From positions 124,001 to 188,000 of the forward strand of contig NZ_JACYTP010000008.1 of the NCBI RefSeq assembly GCF_014841115.1: DNA of 64,000 nucleotides, given 5' to 3'. The stretch comes from Photobacterium arenosum (lineage in GTDB: Bacteria; Pseudomonadota; Gammaproteobacteria; Enterobacterales; Vibrionaceae). Positions 6,897 to 16,436 of the stretch are shown one piece after another (within the stretch, counting starts at the first letter, position 1; each line of letters begins with the position of its first letter). The notes beneath the pieces were generated by a model. The model was not told the origin of the DNA. It worked only from the letters and a program-made list of their open reading frames with translations, and did no database searches. The position numbers and the translations under genes were made by a program.

Positions 6897-9800
6897 ATGG
6901 TTATATCAATTAATTTGGCGCAATGGCGGCAATGTTTGCTGTTGTTGTGTCTGTCGCTGTTTTCGTTATTCAGTTATGCGGAAGCGGATCAAGAAAAATC
7001 ACAGCAAACACCGGAAGTTTTATTTGTCGGCAGCGGACCACTGGTTCCGCAGTCTAACCAGCAATCGATCCCTGTTAACTTTATCAATCTTGACCATGTC
7101 GATGTCGAGATATTACAGGTGACTGAGCCGGGGCAACTGCTGAACAGGCATTATCTTCAGGACCAATTATCCAGCTATGACCTGGACAATATCAAGCATG
7201 CTTATAAAAGCGTGTTTTCAGACCGCTATACACTGCCGCCCAGCGAGAAAGACGTCCAGACCTCAGCCCGACTGCCGATTCCGCATTTCCTGGATGCGGG
7301 CTGGTACATAGTGGTGATTAAAGCGCCTGGTACGTTTTACCGCGTGAAAGCCAAGCATATGCTGCTTACCGATGTTGGTATTCAGGCCAGAATCAATACC
7401 CGCCAGGCTGTATTCAGTCTGGCGAGGCTCTCGACGGGCGACGCGTTGACACAAGGTGTGGTAGAGATTTACCGCGATAACGCCTTACTCGACAGTCAGC
7501 CTGTTGACCTGCACGGGGTTGCCCGTTTTGATATCCGGACTCAGCGTAAAGATATTGTTATCGCCCGGATGACAAGCCGCAATGATAGCGGTGTCGCTAA
7601 AGAAGAAATGGCGATTCTGCCTATGCGTGAAGCGCCGCTGGATTTGTCGGACAGTGCCGTTGGCGGTCGAAAATATCAGGCGACAGAAGCCTATATCTAC
7701 AGTAACCGTGATTTGGTGAAACCCGGTGAGGCCTTACCGGTAAACATTCTTCTGCGCGATAAAGACGGCAGGACCTTATCTCAGCGACCTGTCTCCTTGT
7801 CTGTGGTGAATCCATGGAATGAGGAAATCTTGAAGGAGCAGTTACAGCCTCAGGCCGAGGGTTATTATTTTCGTCAGCTTGAGACCGAGGCGAATTGGAA
7901 AACCGGGCGATACCGTATCGAAGTCCGTTTAGATCCGACCGCGCCAGACCCGATAAGCGAATTGTCATTTCAGCTCGAAGAATTTGTACCTGAGCGTATG
8001 GATCTGACATTTCAAAACGCCGCGCCATTTGTGTTCGCGGGCCAGACGAATAAGGTCGAACTGAATGGCCGCTATCTTTTTGGCAGCCCGGCGGCGGGCA
8101 ATAAAGTGAAATCAGCGGTGACTTATGCCCCCGTCACTCATATTCCGGGCAAGTTTGAAGATTATGCTGTCGGCGTGCCTTTCACGCTGGATTCCAATTA
8201 TCAGGAGCTGAAAGAAGTCGCCCTGTCGGAAGAAGGACGGTTAACTGTCAATCTCCCTACGCCTGATCCGGAACAGATAAAAAGTCCGGTAAAAACCGTG
8301 GCAAATTTCAGTTTGCTGGAGTCGGGCGGTGCAGCGGTACAGCGTAAGCTCAATTACGTGACATGGAAAAATCAGCCGGTTCCCGGCATTAAACCTGAAT
8401 TTGTCTCTGTACCATACAATACCGATGCCTTGTTCAAGCTTGCACTGCTCAGTGCTGATGGACAGTCTCTCACCAGCGGTGAATTGGAAGTCACCATGGA
8501 TTATGATCAGGGGCCGTATTACTGGGTTTACGAAGAAGGCATTGGCTGGGAACGTAAAAAACAGGAACGCTGGAAGCGTTTATCAAGCCAGAAAATCAAA
8601 GTCGGCCAGCAGCCGGAAAGCTTGGCGTTTTCCACCAAGTGGGGCGACTATCTGCTGACGGTGACTGATGTGTCGACCGGTGTGTCGTCCAGCTACAGCT
8701 TTTATGCCGGTTGGTATCAGGGTAATGAACAGCTGAAAGCCAAACCGGATCATTTGGTGATTCAAACGGATAAACCGGCGTATGTCGCCGGTGAGCAAGC
8801 CACAGTCACAGTGACTGCGCCTCTGTCCGGAAGCCTGCTGGTGACACTGGAAGCGGATCAGCTTGTCTGGTCGGAAAGCTATCCTGTACAGGCCGGTAAG
8901 ATTGATGTAACTGTACCGGTTCCGGCATCACTGGCCCGCCACGATGTGTTCCTGACCACCACACTGATTGGAATAGACGGACAGACACCCAAGCGCTACT
9001 TTGGTATCAAACCGCTTAAATTGGATCGCAGTAACAGAAAACTGAATGTTGCGCTGGATCTGCCGGACTTGATCAAACCCTCAGAAACGCTTTCTGTCCC
9101 GGTGACTGTCGATAACATTGATGCCCGGCAGGGCGGTGATACCTGGATCACCCTGTCTATGGTTGATAAAGGGATCATCAATCTGAGTCGGTTCAAGCCG
9201 GTTAATCCGCATGATTATTTCTTTGGCCAGCGCCGATACAGTGCGGATGTCATCGATATGTATTCGCGCTTGTACGATCAGCGGCCTGATCCGTTTGCTC
9301 AGTCGCGGTTTGGCAGTGATGCCAACGAAGACACCGATAACAAAAATGACGGCCTGGTTGAAAGTAAGTCCATCATTCTGATGACCAGACCGATCAAACT
9401 GGTGGACGGCAAAGCTGTGGTTGACATGGCCATCCCGGACTACAACGGTGAAGCTCAGATTGTGGCGACCGTCTTTAACGGTTCGCAAGTCGGGCAAGCG
9501 GTGCTGGATAAACCCATCAGCGCCCCTGTGGTGGCTGAACTGAGTGTGCCGCGCTTTCTGGTGCCTGGCGACCAATCAAGTGTCACTGTCGATCTTCACA
9601 ATGTGAGTGGTCACACTCAGACTCTGGCGGTGGCGATTGCGGGATCCGAAACACTTAACTTCAACCAGCAGCCAGCGACTGAACTGGTGCTGAAAGATGG
9701 TGAACACTGGAGCCAGAGTTATCGTTTTGGTGTGTCAGATACCACTATCACTGACCGTGCTTCGCTGACGCTGAGTGTGAACAACCAGGAGATATCGATT

Positions 9801-11447
9801 GAACGCTCGTGGGGGATCCCGGTTCGCCCGGTCATGCCCTGGGTGACGCAGTCGCAGTCGGTGCTGCTGGATTCGAAAGAGACATACAATGTCAGCGAGC
9901 AGCTTTGGTCTGGCCTGGATGTGGTGCGTGGCAGCATGGGACACGCTTATTTCAGCCGGACACCTGTGCTCAATACCGAGGAGCATGCGCGAGGACTGTT
10001 CCGGTATCCGTACGGTTGTGCCGAACAGACAACCAGTAAAGCCTGGCCATTTCTGCTGGATGAGCCAGAACTGCAGCGTTTCAAAGCCCAGGCCCATCAG
10101 ACTCGTCATTACAGTGATGATGACGGAGACGATACGCCATCGACAGACAAACAGCTGATCGAAAAAGCCGTGCTGCGGCTGAAAACCATGCAGAAAAATA
10201 GTGGCGGTTTCTCATTGTGGGACAGCAGTGGGCGGGAAAATCCCTGGCTCAGCGGCTATGTGACCGATTTTCTGCTCGCGGCTGACAAACGGTTCCCTGG
10301 GGTGGTACCGGCTTCCATGCTGACTAAAGCCACCAATCGCTTGATGGCGTATGTGCGTAATGAATCACTGACCAGTAATCTGGCCTATGACATGGAATCA
10401 GCCAAAGTGGCGCGTGCCTACGCTGCCTACCTGATGAGCAAGCAGGGCAAGCTGAAGTGGAGTGATCTCGACAGCATGAAGTTGACGACCCTGCCAACCC
10501 AGCTCAGTTATCTGCATATGGCGGCCAGTTATGCCAACGTAGGTGCCAGTGATGATGCGGAAGATATGCTCGATGACATCAGGGATTACAACCGCAGGCA
10601 CAGGTATTTCGGCGATTACGGGTCGAACCTGCGCGATGTCGCAAAATCGGTGACTGTGTTGCAGGAGATGGCGGGTGATAATTCACTCAAAGAAATGGCA
10701 CAAGAGCTGCAAACAAAGTATCTGGAGCAGTTGATCGATCTGGCAAACACATCTTGGATGAGCACGCAGGAACGCGCTGCACTGGTGCAGGCATCTGCCC
10801 TGACCAACGCGGCAAACCGCGATCAGATTTTCAATCTGTCCTTCAGCGGTAATCCGATGAGCCAGACAGGGATGTTCAGTCAGCCATTAGCGAGTGACAT
10901 GACAATCCAGAACCTGGATGACAAACCTGTGTATGTCAAAGTGCTGGCGCAAGGCTACCAGATGTTAAATCGCGGGATTGCCAATGAGGCTAACCGCTTT
11001 AATACCTTGGATGCCGAACAGGTAGAGCGCAAACTCTATACCATGAAGGGCGAACCTCTGGCGTCTAACCGTGTGAAAGTGGGAGACCGGGTTGTTGTGG
11101 TACTCACTGTCGCATTGAACGAGCGCGTGAATGATGCCTTACTGGTTGATAAGATTCCTGCCGGTTTTGTGCTGGAAAACCCGGCCCTGAATCAAGGCTT
11201 GCCGCTCGAACGGGTACTACCGGCAGGTATTGAGCTCAAGACTGCCGATCATCAGGAATACCGCAATGATCGTTTTGTGCTGTCCGATGAAATGCGCAAA
11301 GGCCAGCAATCCCGTTATGGGTATATTCTGCGTGCCGAAGTACCGGGCACGTTCGCGGTACCGCCTGTCTTTATCGAGTCAATGTATCGTCCGGAAAAAC
11401 ATCTGGCGTATTGGCAGACGCCGCAAACCATGACGGTGGAAAAATAG
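6897..11447 (+). CDS. Bacterial alpha-2-macroglobulin with thioester motif (YfhM type)
   Basis: The product has 1516 residues, the usual size. The N-terminal signal segment lacks an obvious lipobox Cys, so it may be soluble in the periplasm rather than a lipoprotein. Macroglobulin-type beta domains fill the first 900 residues. The motif G-C-A-E-Q at about residues 1040-1044 is the internal thioester (C-x-E-Q), and an alpha/alpha toroid typical of the thioester domain follows. These proteins trap foreign proteases in the periplasm by covalent coupling through the thioester. The next gene is pbpC, the classical partner: the inhibitor is thought to protect cells while PBP1C repairs a breached wall. 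E. coli YfaS, the other subtype, lacks the thioester, so this is the YfhM subtype by motif and neighbour. Confidence 0.92.
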   Translation: MVISINLAQWRQCLLLLCLSLFSLFSYAEADQEKSQQTPEVLFVGSGPLVPQSNQQSIPVNFINLDHVDVEILQVTEPGQLLNRHYLQDQLSSYDLDNIKHAYKSVFSDRYTLPPSEKDVQTSARLPIPHFLDAGWYIVVIKAPGTFYRVKAKHMLLTDVGIQARINTRQAVFSLARLSTGDALTQGVVEIYRDNALLDSQPVDLHGVARFDIRTQRKDIVIARMTSRNDSGVAKEEMAILPMREAPLDLSDSAVGGRKYQATEAYIYSNRDLVKPGEALPVNILLRDKDGRTLSQRPVSLSVVNPWNEEILKEQLQPQAEGYYFRQLETEANWKTGRYRIEVRLDPTAPDPISELSFQLEEFVPERMDLTFQNAAPFVFAGQTNKVELNGRYLFGSPAAGNKVKSAVTYAPVTHIPGKFEDYAVGVPFTLDSNYQELKEVALSEEGRLTVNLPTPDPEQIKSPVKTVANFSLLESGGAAVQRKLNYVTWKNQPVPGIKPEFVSVPYNTDALFKLALLSADGQSLTSGELEVTMDYDQGPYYWVYEEGIGWERKKQERWKRLSSQKIKVGQQPESLAFSTKWGDYLLTVTDVSTGVSSSYSFYAGWYQGNEQLKAKPDHLVIQTDKPAYVAGEQATVTVTAPLSGSLLVTLEADQLVWSESYPVQAGKIDVTVPVPASLARHDVFLTTTLIGIDGQTPKRYFGIKPLKLDRSNRKLNVALDLPDLIKPSETLSVPVTVDNIDARQGGDTWITLSMVDKGIINLSRFKPVNPHDYFFGQRRYSADVIDMYSRLYDQRPDPFAQSRFGSDANEDTDNKNDGLVESKSIILMTRPIKLVDGKAVVDMAIPDYNGEAQIVATVFNGSQVGQAVLDKPISAPVVAELSVPRFLVPGDQSSVTVDLHNVSGHTQTLAVAIAGSETLNFNQQPATELVLKDGEHWSQSYRFGVSDTTITDRASLTLSVNNQEISIERSWGIPVRPVMPWVTQSQSVLLDSKETYNVSEQLWSGLDVVRGSMGHAYFSRTPVLNTEEHARGLFRYPYGCAEQTTSKAWPFLLDEPELQRFKAQAHQTRHYSDDDGDDTPSTDKQLIEKAVLRLKTMQKNSGGFSLWDSSGRENPWLSGYVTDFLLAADKRFPGVVPASMLTKATNRLMAYVRNESLTSNLAYDMESAKVARAYAAYLMSKQGKLKWSDLDSMKLTTLPTQLSYLHMAASYANVGASDDAEDMLDDIRDYNRRHRYFGDYGSNLRDVAKSVTVLQEMAGDNSLKEMAQELQTKYLEQLIDLANTSWMSTQERAALVQASALTNAANRDQIFNLSFSGNPMSQTGMFSQPLASDMTIQNLDDKPVYVKVLAQGYQMLNRGIANEANRFNTLDAEQVERKLYTMKGEPLASNRVKVGDRVVVVLTVALNERVNDALLVDKIPAGFVLENPALNQGLPLERVLPAGIELKTADHQEYRNDRFVLSDEMRKGQQSRYGYILRAEVPGTFAVPPVFIESMYRPEKHLAYWQTPQTMTVEK

Positions 11448-11475
11448 CCGTGATGATCCAGAGTAATCATTTCTG

Positions 11476-13683
11476 ATGAAACGATTATTGCCCAATCTGC
11501 GAGCCACACTGCCAGTGAAAATGGCAGGGTTGCTCGTTTTCTTTTGGCTGGCAGTATTTGTGCTGAACAGCTTGTGGCCTTTGCCTCCTCTGTACCCGGA
11601 TGGCCCTGCGACAGTCGTCGTTAGCAGGGATGGCGAGATACTGCGCTCATTCGGGGATCGGCAGGGAGTTCATCGTTACAACGTCACACTGGCTGATGTT
11701 GATCCTTTCTATATTCAGGCCCTGCTCAATTATGAAGATCGCTGGTTTTACTGGCATCCGGGTGTTAACCCTGTGTCCGTTGTCCGGGCCGCCTGGCAGT
11801 GGGCCAGCAATGGTTACGTTGTGTCTGGCGGATCCACGCTGACCATGCAAGTGGCCAGGTTGATTGATCCTCATGCACGATCGATTACCGGCAAGCTGAA
11901 ACAGCTCTGGCGGGCTTTGCAGCTTGAGTGGTATTACAGTAAAGACGAGATACTCACTTTTTACCTGAACCTGGCGCCTTTTGGCGGCAATATCGCCGGT
12001 GTTGAGGCCGCCTCCCGGCGGTATTTCAATACTACGGCCGGGCACCTGACGAAGAACGAAGCCGCTTTACTGGTGGTCTTGCCGCAAAAGCCGTCGCTGT
12101 ACCGGCCTGACCGATACCCGGACACAGCGCAATCCATGCGAAATAAAGTGTTGGATCGTCTGCACGGCAGCGGTTTGCTGGGTGATAAGGCCACACGGCA
12201 TTTAAAACAGGAAGCGGTTGAACTGAGGCGTTCGCACAACACGACGCTGGCCCCTTTGCTCAGTCGTATGCTCAGAGAGCAGTATCCGGACAGGCATGTT
12301 ATTGAGACGACACTGGACGGTGTTATTCAGCAGCGGGTTGCCCGCTTACTGACCCAAGTGAAGCGCCAGTTGCCTGCGCATTCCTCCGCGGCTGTATTGG
12401 TGGTGGATAACCAAACAGCCAATGTGCTCGCGTATCAGGGCTCGGTGGATTTTCAGGATAATAGCCGCTTTGCCCATGTCGACATGATTCAGGCTGTCCG
12501 GTCTCCAGGTTCCACACTCAAGCCCTTTATCTATGGTATGGCGATAGATCGCGGCGTCATTCATACCGAAAGTCTGCTGAGTGATATCCCAACCCGTTTT
12601 TCTGATTACAAGCCGCAGAATTTGAATGAGCGGTTTCAGGGCGCCATCAGTGTGAGTGAGGCGCTGAAACAATCGCTGAATGTACCTTTGATTCAGGTGT
12701 TTAATGCGCTGACGCCTGCTGTTTTCGAGCAGGGCTTACGTCAGGTGGGGGTGCAGTTACAACACCATCAGGCCAACCTGACGGTTGGATTAGGCGGGAC
12801 GGGAACCAACCTGCTGACACTGGCTGAAATGTATCGTTCTCTGGCCACAGAGGGGAAGTTCAGAACGCTGAATATGGTGAGAGATCAGCAGAGAGCGCCA
12901 GAAACTGAGAAAACGCTCCTCAGTGCTGAAAGCAGCTGGATGGTATTTAACACCCTGAGTGCGATCAGCGCGTCGGACCGGGTGGTACCGCGGGTGCGTC
13001 GTGAAGTTGCCTGGAAAACAGGCACAAGCTATGGATACCGCGATTTCTGGTCGGTCGGTGTCAGCGCCGATTACACAGTGGCGGTGTGGGTCGGCCGCCC
13101 GGATTCATCGCCTGTTGTCGGTTATCTCGGCGCAACTCAGGCAGCACCGATTATGTTTGATGTATTTGATCAGTTACCCGAGGACGCCAGTCGGGTACAG
13201 CAGCCGGCAACGGTGAAGCGCCAGTTGATCTGCTGGCCCGGAGGCCGGGCCAAATCAGTATCAGCGGACGCCAGCTGCGCGTATCAGAAATATGCCTATA
13301 CCCGTAATGGTCTGACGCCGCCTACTCTGGAAAGTGATGGTGACTTTGTGGTGACGGATAGATGGCCCGAGGCGCTGAGTGTATGGCTGCAACAGCAGCA
13401 TATGATGAGTCAGGGGCTCTCTGAACAAGCGTCATCTGAGCAGAAGCAGCCAGAGGCGGGGATCAGGATTTTGTCTGTCAACAATGGTCAGCACTATTAC
13501 CTGTCACAAATAGACTCGATTGCACTGAAAAGTAACAAAAAACCGTCTGAGGTATTCTGGTATGTCAATCACCAGCCGTTTAATGGCCGTCAGATCGATC
13601 TTACGCACCATCAGGGAGAGCTGACTCTGACAGCATGTCAGGGGCTGCAATGCGACAAGAGAGTGATAGTGGTTCATCACTGA
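11476..13683 (+). CDS. pbpC: Penicillin-binding protein 1C
   Basis: The product has 735 residues. A single N-terminal membrane anchor (about residues 13-32) precedes a GT51 glycosyltransferase domain, with E-D-x-x-F-x-x-H-x-G and G-G-S-T-L-T-M-Q at about residues 82-125. A transpeptidase domain follows, with S-T-L-K (serine nucleophile) and K-T-G-T-S, and then a C-terminal BiPBP_C-type beta domain (about 650-735). It polymerises and may cross-link peptidoglycan in the periplasm. It starts 28 bp after the alpha-2-macroglobulin stop, so the two form an operon, as in many gammaproteobacteria. Confidence 0.94.
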   Translation: MKRLLPNLRATLPVKMAGLLVFFWLAVFVLNSLWPLPPLYPDGPATVVVSRDGEILRSFGDRQGVHRYNVTLADVDPFYIQALLNYEDRWFYWHPGVNPVSVVRAAWQWASNGYVVSGGSTLTMQVARLIDPHARSITGKLKQLWRALQLEWYYSKDEILTFYLNLAPFGGNIAGVEAASRRYFNTTAGHLTKNEAALLVVLPQKPSLYRPDRYPDTAQSMRNKVLDRLHGSGLLGDKATRHLKQEAVELRRSHNTTLAPLLSRMLREQYPDRHVIETTLDGVIQQRVARLLTQVKRQLPAHSSAAVLVVDNQTANVLAYQGSVDFQDNSRFAHVDMIQAVRSPGSTLKPFIYGMAIDRGVIHTESLLSDIPTRFSDYKPQNLNERFQGAISVSEALKQSLNVPLIQVFNALTPAVFEQGLRQVGVQLQHHQANLTVGLGGTGTNLLTLAEMYRSLATEGKFRTLNMVRDQQRAPETEKTLLSAESSWMVFNTLSAISASDRVVPRVRREVAWKTGTSYGYRDFWSVGVSADYTVAVWVGRPDSSPVVGYLGATQAAPIMFDVFDQLPEDASRVQQPATVKRQLICWPGGRAKSVSADASCAYQKYAYTRNGLTPPTLESDGDFVVTDRWPEALSVWLQQQHMMSQGLSEQASSEQKQPEAGIRILSVNNGQHYYLSQIDSIALKSNKKPSEVFWYVNHQPFNGRQIDLTHHQGELTLTACQGLQCDKRVIVVHH

Positions 13684-13762
13684 GAAGCATAGATATGGAA
13701 TATGGACTGTGAGCGGATGGTGCAGACGCTGGCCAGCAGTTCATTGCGCGGTAAACCGACGG

Positions 13763-14659
13763 CTAGCTGAGAGACTTGCTGGTATTATCTGACTCCGGGT
13801 GTAATCGCATTTTTTGTCTGTCGATCATCCATTTTGATATCAGGTCAAAAATCAGATTACTGCTTCGCCAGCGAACCTGATGCAGGGATGCAGACGTGCC
13901 ATGAATGGCAGCCGCCGGCATGGCGGAAATACCCTGCTGTTTGAGATCACTGACAATACTGAGTTGTTGAAAGTAACGCAGCGAGTAGCGAACCCGGCGT
14001 CTGAAATAAAGCTTGTAGTCCTGCCAGCGTAACGGGCTGAGGTGGGAGTAGATGAACACGGCTTTGACGCACACACCAATGCGTTGTTTGGGTAAATCAG
14101 TACCGCTGCAAATATTGGTTGCTGAGAGAAATCCCAGCATGCTGTCGTCACCGATCAATCCGACGGGCAATTTGACGTGGCTGTTTGTTAATGCCCAAAT
14201 AAATAAAGGGGAAAGCAGGTATAAACCACCAGCCAGGTCATGATTCTGCTGCATTCTGTTTTGCATCTGCTTACTGCTTCTTCCCTGATCATAAGGAAAG
14301 CCTGTAATGGCATTGTAGTGTGGCTGTGAGATGTGGCAGTCAACAATATGTTTAAAGGCGTTGTTACCAAATGTCAGATCGCCATCGGCAAAAACGGCGA
14401 CTGAATGGCCATCATAATATTGATAGATAAACGTATTCCAGGCGTTTGACTTGTCACCTATCTCAATCAAAACCGGGTGAAGATTGGAGTTTGTATCAGC
14501 GATACCAGACACAATGTCATATGTCTGATCGGTACAGCCGTTTATCATGACAAACAGTTCATACTGATAACTGCCGCAGTTTTCCATGACGCTTTCAATA
14601 CAGCTGGCAATGCTTTCCTCCAGGTTGTATGCAAAAAGGCAAATTTGAACATTGATCAT
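13763..14659 (-). CDS. Family 2 glycosyltransferase
   Basis: The product has 298 residues. It begins with the GT2 nucleotide-binding strand and the usual N-L-E-E-x-I-x-x-C-I-E-S pattern, then M-I-N-G-C-T-D, and F-A-D-G-D as the metal-binding D-x-D motif at about residue 95. I chose ATG 14659 because GGGAA precedes it at good spacing; the longer frame (14683) has AAGGG almost touching its ATG. No transmembrane segment is obvious. The acceptor is unknown. It converges on pbpC and lies downstream of the biosynthetic operon with a separating hairpin, so I treat it as outside that operon, though a link cannot be excluded. Confidence 0.8.
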   Translation of the reverse strand: MINVQICLFAYNLEESIASCIESVMENCGSYQYELFVMINGCTDQTYDIVSGIADTNSNLHPVLIEIGDKSNAWNTFIYQYYDGHSVAVFADGDLTFGNNAFKHIVDCHISQPHYNAITGFPYDQGRSSKQMQNRMQQNHDLAGGLYLLSPLFIWALTNSHVKLPVGLIGDDSMLGFLSATNICSGTDLPKQRIGVCVKAVFIYSHLSPLRWQDYKLYFRRRVRYSLRYFQQLSIVSDLKQQGISAMPAAAIHGTSASLHQVRWRSSNLIFDLISKWMIDRQKMRLHPESDNTSKSLS

Positions 14660-14835
14660 CTTACCATTCCCGGCAACGGCCATCCCTTATTGGAATAACT
14701 ATATACGGGTTTTTGAACACAGCCCAAACGCAGGATGAAATCGCACTACGGCCCGGACTTAGTTATTGTGCCTTTTGATTCATATCAATCTGACTCTATC
14801 CAGTCTTATCATTTGGTGTCGCGGGCATAGTCACG

Positions 14836-14855
14836 GGGTGAGAGCGTTCTCACCC
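14836..14855 (-). terminator. Hairpin downstream of the minus-strand biosynthetic operon
   Basis: GGGTGAGA (14836-14843) and TCTCACCC (14848-14855) form a perfect 8 bp stem with a 4-base loop, 28 bp beyond the stop of the class V aminotransferase-like gene. No U-run follows, so termination is likely but unproven. The gap 14660-14882 holds no gene. Confidence 0.55.
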
Positions 14856-14882
14856 GGAAATACTGTCTGTTGAATCGGACTG

Positions 14883-16421
14883 CTAAGGTACAGTTGCATC
14901 ATTACTGTGCAGGCGGTGGGCGGGGGCATTACGCAGTTGCTCAAACAGTGACTTAGCATTGCTCATGGCATCGCTCATTGATTCGGGTGGGCTGAAGCTG
15001 TTATCCGAATAAGTGTCGAAATGATCCAGTGAAGCTGTCAGCTGAGGCTGATGATGCTGATAAAGCCAGACACCTTTATCTTGGTGGTAATGATAATAGG
15101 GCAGGAGTAAGTGGCCTTGGTTCGCGATAACTGACACGGCCTCAAGGATATAGTCGACGGTTTTTTGATCAAACAAATAGTGTAAGTTTAACCTCACCCA
15201 CCCGGGTCGGCTTTGAGTGTCTCCAGCTTGTAGTTTCTGCCGGTTTTGCTCAGCTTCAGAAGATGAAATGCCCAAGAGGTGATGCGCGTATGGGCCAGCA
15301 CAAGAACACCCACCACGAGCCTGGATGCCAAATAAGTCATTGAGCATGGCTACAACGACTCCATAATGCATCTGTTTGATGTTAAAGGAAAAGATAGCGA
15401 GACGTTCTAATGATTGGCTGCCAAGCATGTCCAGCTTCGGGATAGATGCCCAACAGGTAAATGCCTGTTCGACCAATTCTTTTTCTCTCTGTTCAATGTA
15501 GTCCAGCCCGATTTGTTGCTGGATTTTGAAGACCAGGCCAGCACGGATGGATTCAATAATTGCCGGTGTTCCGCCTTCTTCCCGTCGTTCAATGTCCTCA
15601 ACATAATGGTGCATGTCTGCATTCACATAAGAAACCGTACCACCGCCATTCAGCCCCGGAAGCCGTTGTTGAAAGCAGCCTCGACGAACGACCAGTAATC
15701 CCGGGGTGCCCGGGCCACCCAAAAACTTATGAGGAGAGATAAAAACAGCATCCATAGGAATAGCTTGCATGTCGATGGGCACATAAGGTGCAGCGGCTGC
15801 GAAATCCCAGCAAGCCAGAGCACCGAATGATTTGAGTAATGCCGTTACTGCTTTTACATCGGTTTTTATTCCGGTGACATTGGATGCTGCAGAGAATGAA
15901 CCGATTAATAGCGGAGACGACTGGTGACAGGTAAGTTGCTCACGTAATGCATCCAGATCGAGAGCGCCTGCTGCATTTAGCGGTATGCGTACCAGTTTGA
16001 CATTCGCTTCACGCCAGGGAAGATCGTTAGAGTGATGCTCATACCCGCCAATAAACACAACAGGTTTATGTTCTTGATACCGAGGTAAATCCAGCAGGTG
16101 TATAAAGCGATTGATGGCGCTGGTGGCACCAGACCCTGTGAAAATCACGTGCTGTTCTTCAGAAGCATTTAAGGCTTTACGGATAATACGCCGGCTTTGC
16201 TCGCGCAGGAAGGTGGTCTGCCTGCCAGTAAGCGAGGTTTCAGTATGGGTGTTGCCATAAAATGGCATCACTTGATCCTGAATAAATTGCTCAATTAAAG
16301 ACAGACTACGGCCAGAGGCTGTGTGATCGGCGTACACAAGGGGTTTGATGCCGAAAGGAGTGTGTACCGGCCATTGATCTCCAATCACAGACTGACGAAG
16401 ATAGTCTTTATTTAATAACAT
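14883..16421 (-). CDS. Class V PLP enzyme, cysteine-desulfurase-like, in the thiocarboxylate cluster
   Basis: The product has 512 residues. Diagnostic features are E-H-H-S-N-D-L-P-W-R-E, a PLP-binding Asp in W-D-F-A-A-A-A-P, and S-P-H-K-F-L-G-G-P-G-T-P-G with the Schiff-base Lys at about 232. A C-S-C-A-G-P loop follows (Cys about 372 and 374), where cysteine desulfurases carry the persulfide Cys. A C-terminal extension of about 90 residues past the catalytic fold has no recognised domain. These enzymes take sulfur from cysteine. With an E1-rhodanese and a ThiS-like carrier in the divergent operon, a dedicated sulfur donor is the natural reading. It is the last gene of the TonB receptor - methyltransferase - this gene operon, 15 bp after the methyltransferase, with a GAGAGGG ribosome site. 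A lyase or aminotransferase role is possible. Confidence 0.82.
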   Translation of the reverse strand: MLLNKDYLRQSVIGDQWPVHTPFGIKPLVYADHTASGRSLSLIEQFIQDQVMPFYGNTHTETSLTGRQTTFLREQSRRIIRKALNASEEQHVIFTGSGATSAINRFIHLLDLPRYQEHKPVVFIGGYEHHSNDLPWREANVKLVRIPLNAAGALDLDALREQLTCHQSSPLLIGSFSAASNVTGIKTDVKAVTALLKSFGALACWDFAAAAPYVPIDMQAIPMDAVFISPHKFLGGPGTPGLLVVRRGCFQQRLPGLNGGGTVSYVNADMHHYVEDIERREEGGTPAIIESIRAGLVFKIQQQIGLDYIEQREKELVEQAFTCWASIPKLDMLGSQSLERLAIFSFNIKQMHYGVVVAMLNDLFGIQARGGCSCAGPYAHHLLGISSSEAEQNRQKLQAGDTQSRPGWVRLNLHYLFDQKTVDYILEAVSVIANQGHLLLPYYHYHQDKGVWLYQHHQPQLTASLDHFDTYSDNSFSPPESMSDAMSNAKSLFEQLRNAPAHRLHSNDATVP

Positions 16422-16436
16422 GTTTACCCTCTCTAA

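Noticed and set aside
13763..14659. Glycosyltransferase as the last gene of the thiocarboxylate operon
   Set aside because: It is separated by 223 bp and a hairpin from the desulfurase-like gene; kept as a neighbour with unproven link.
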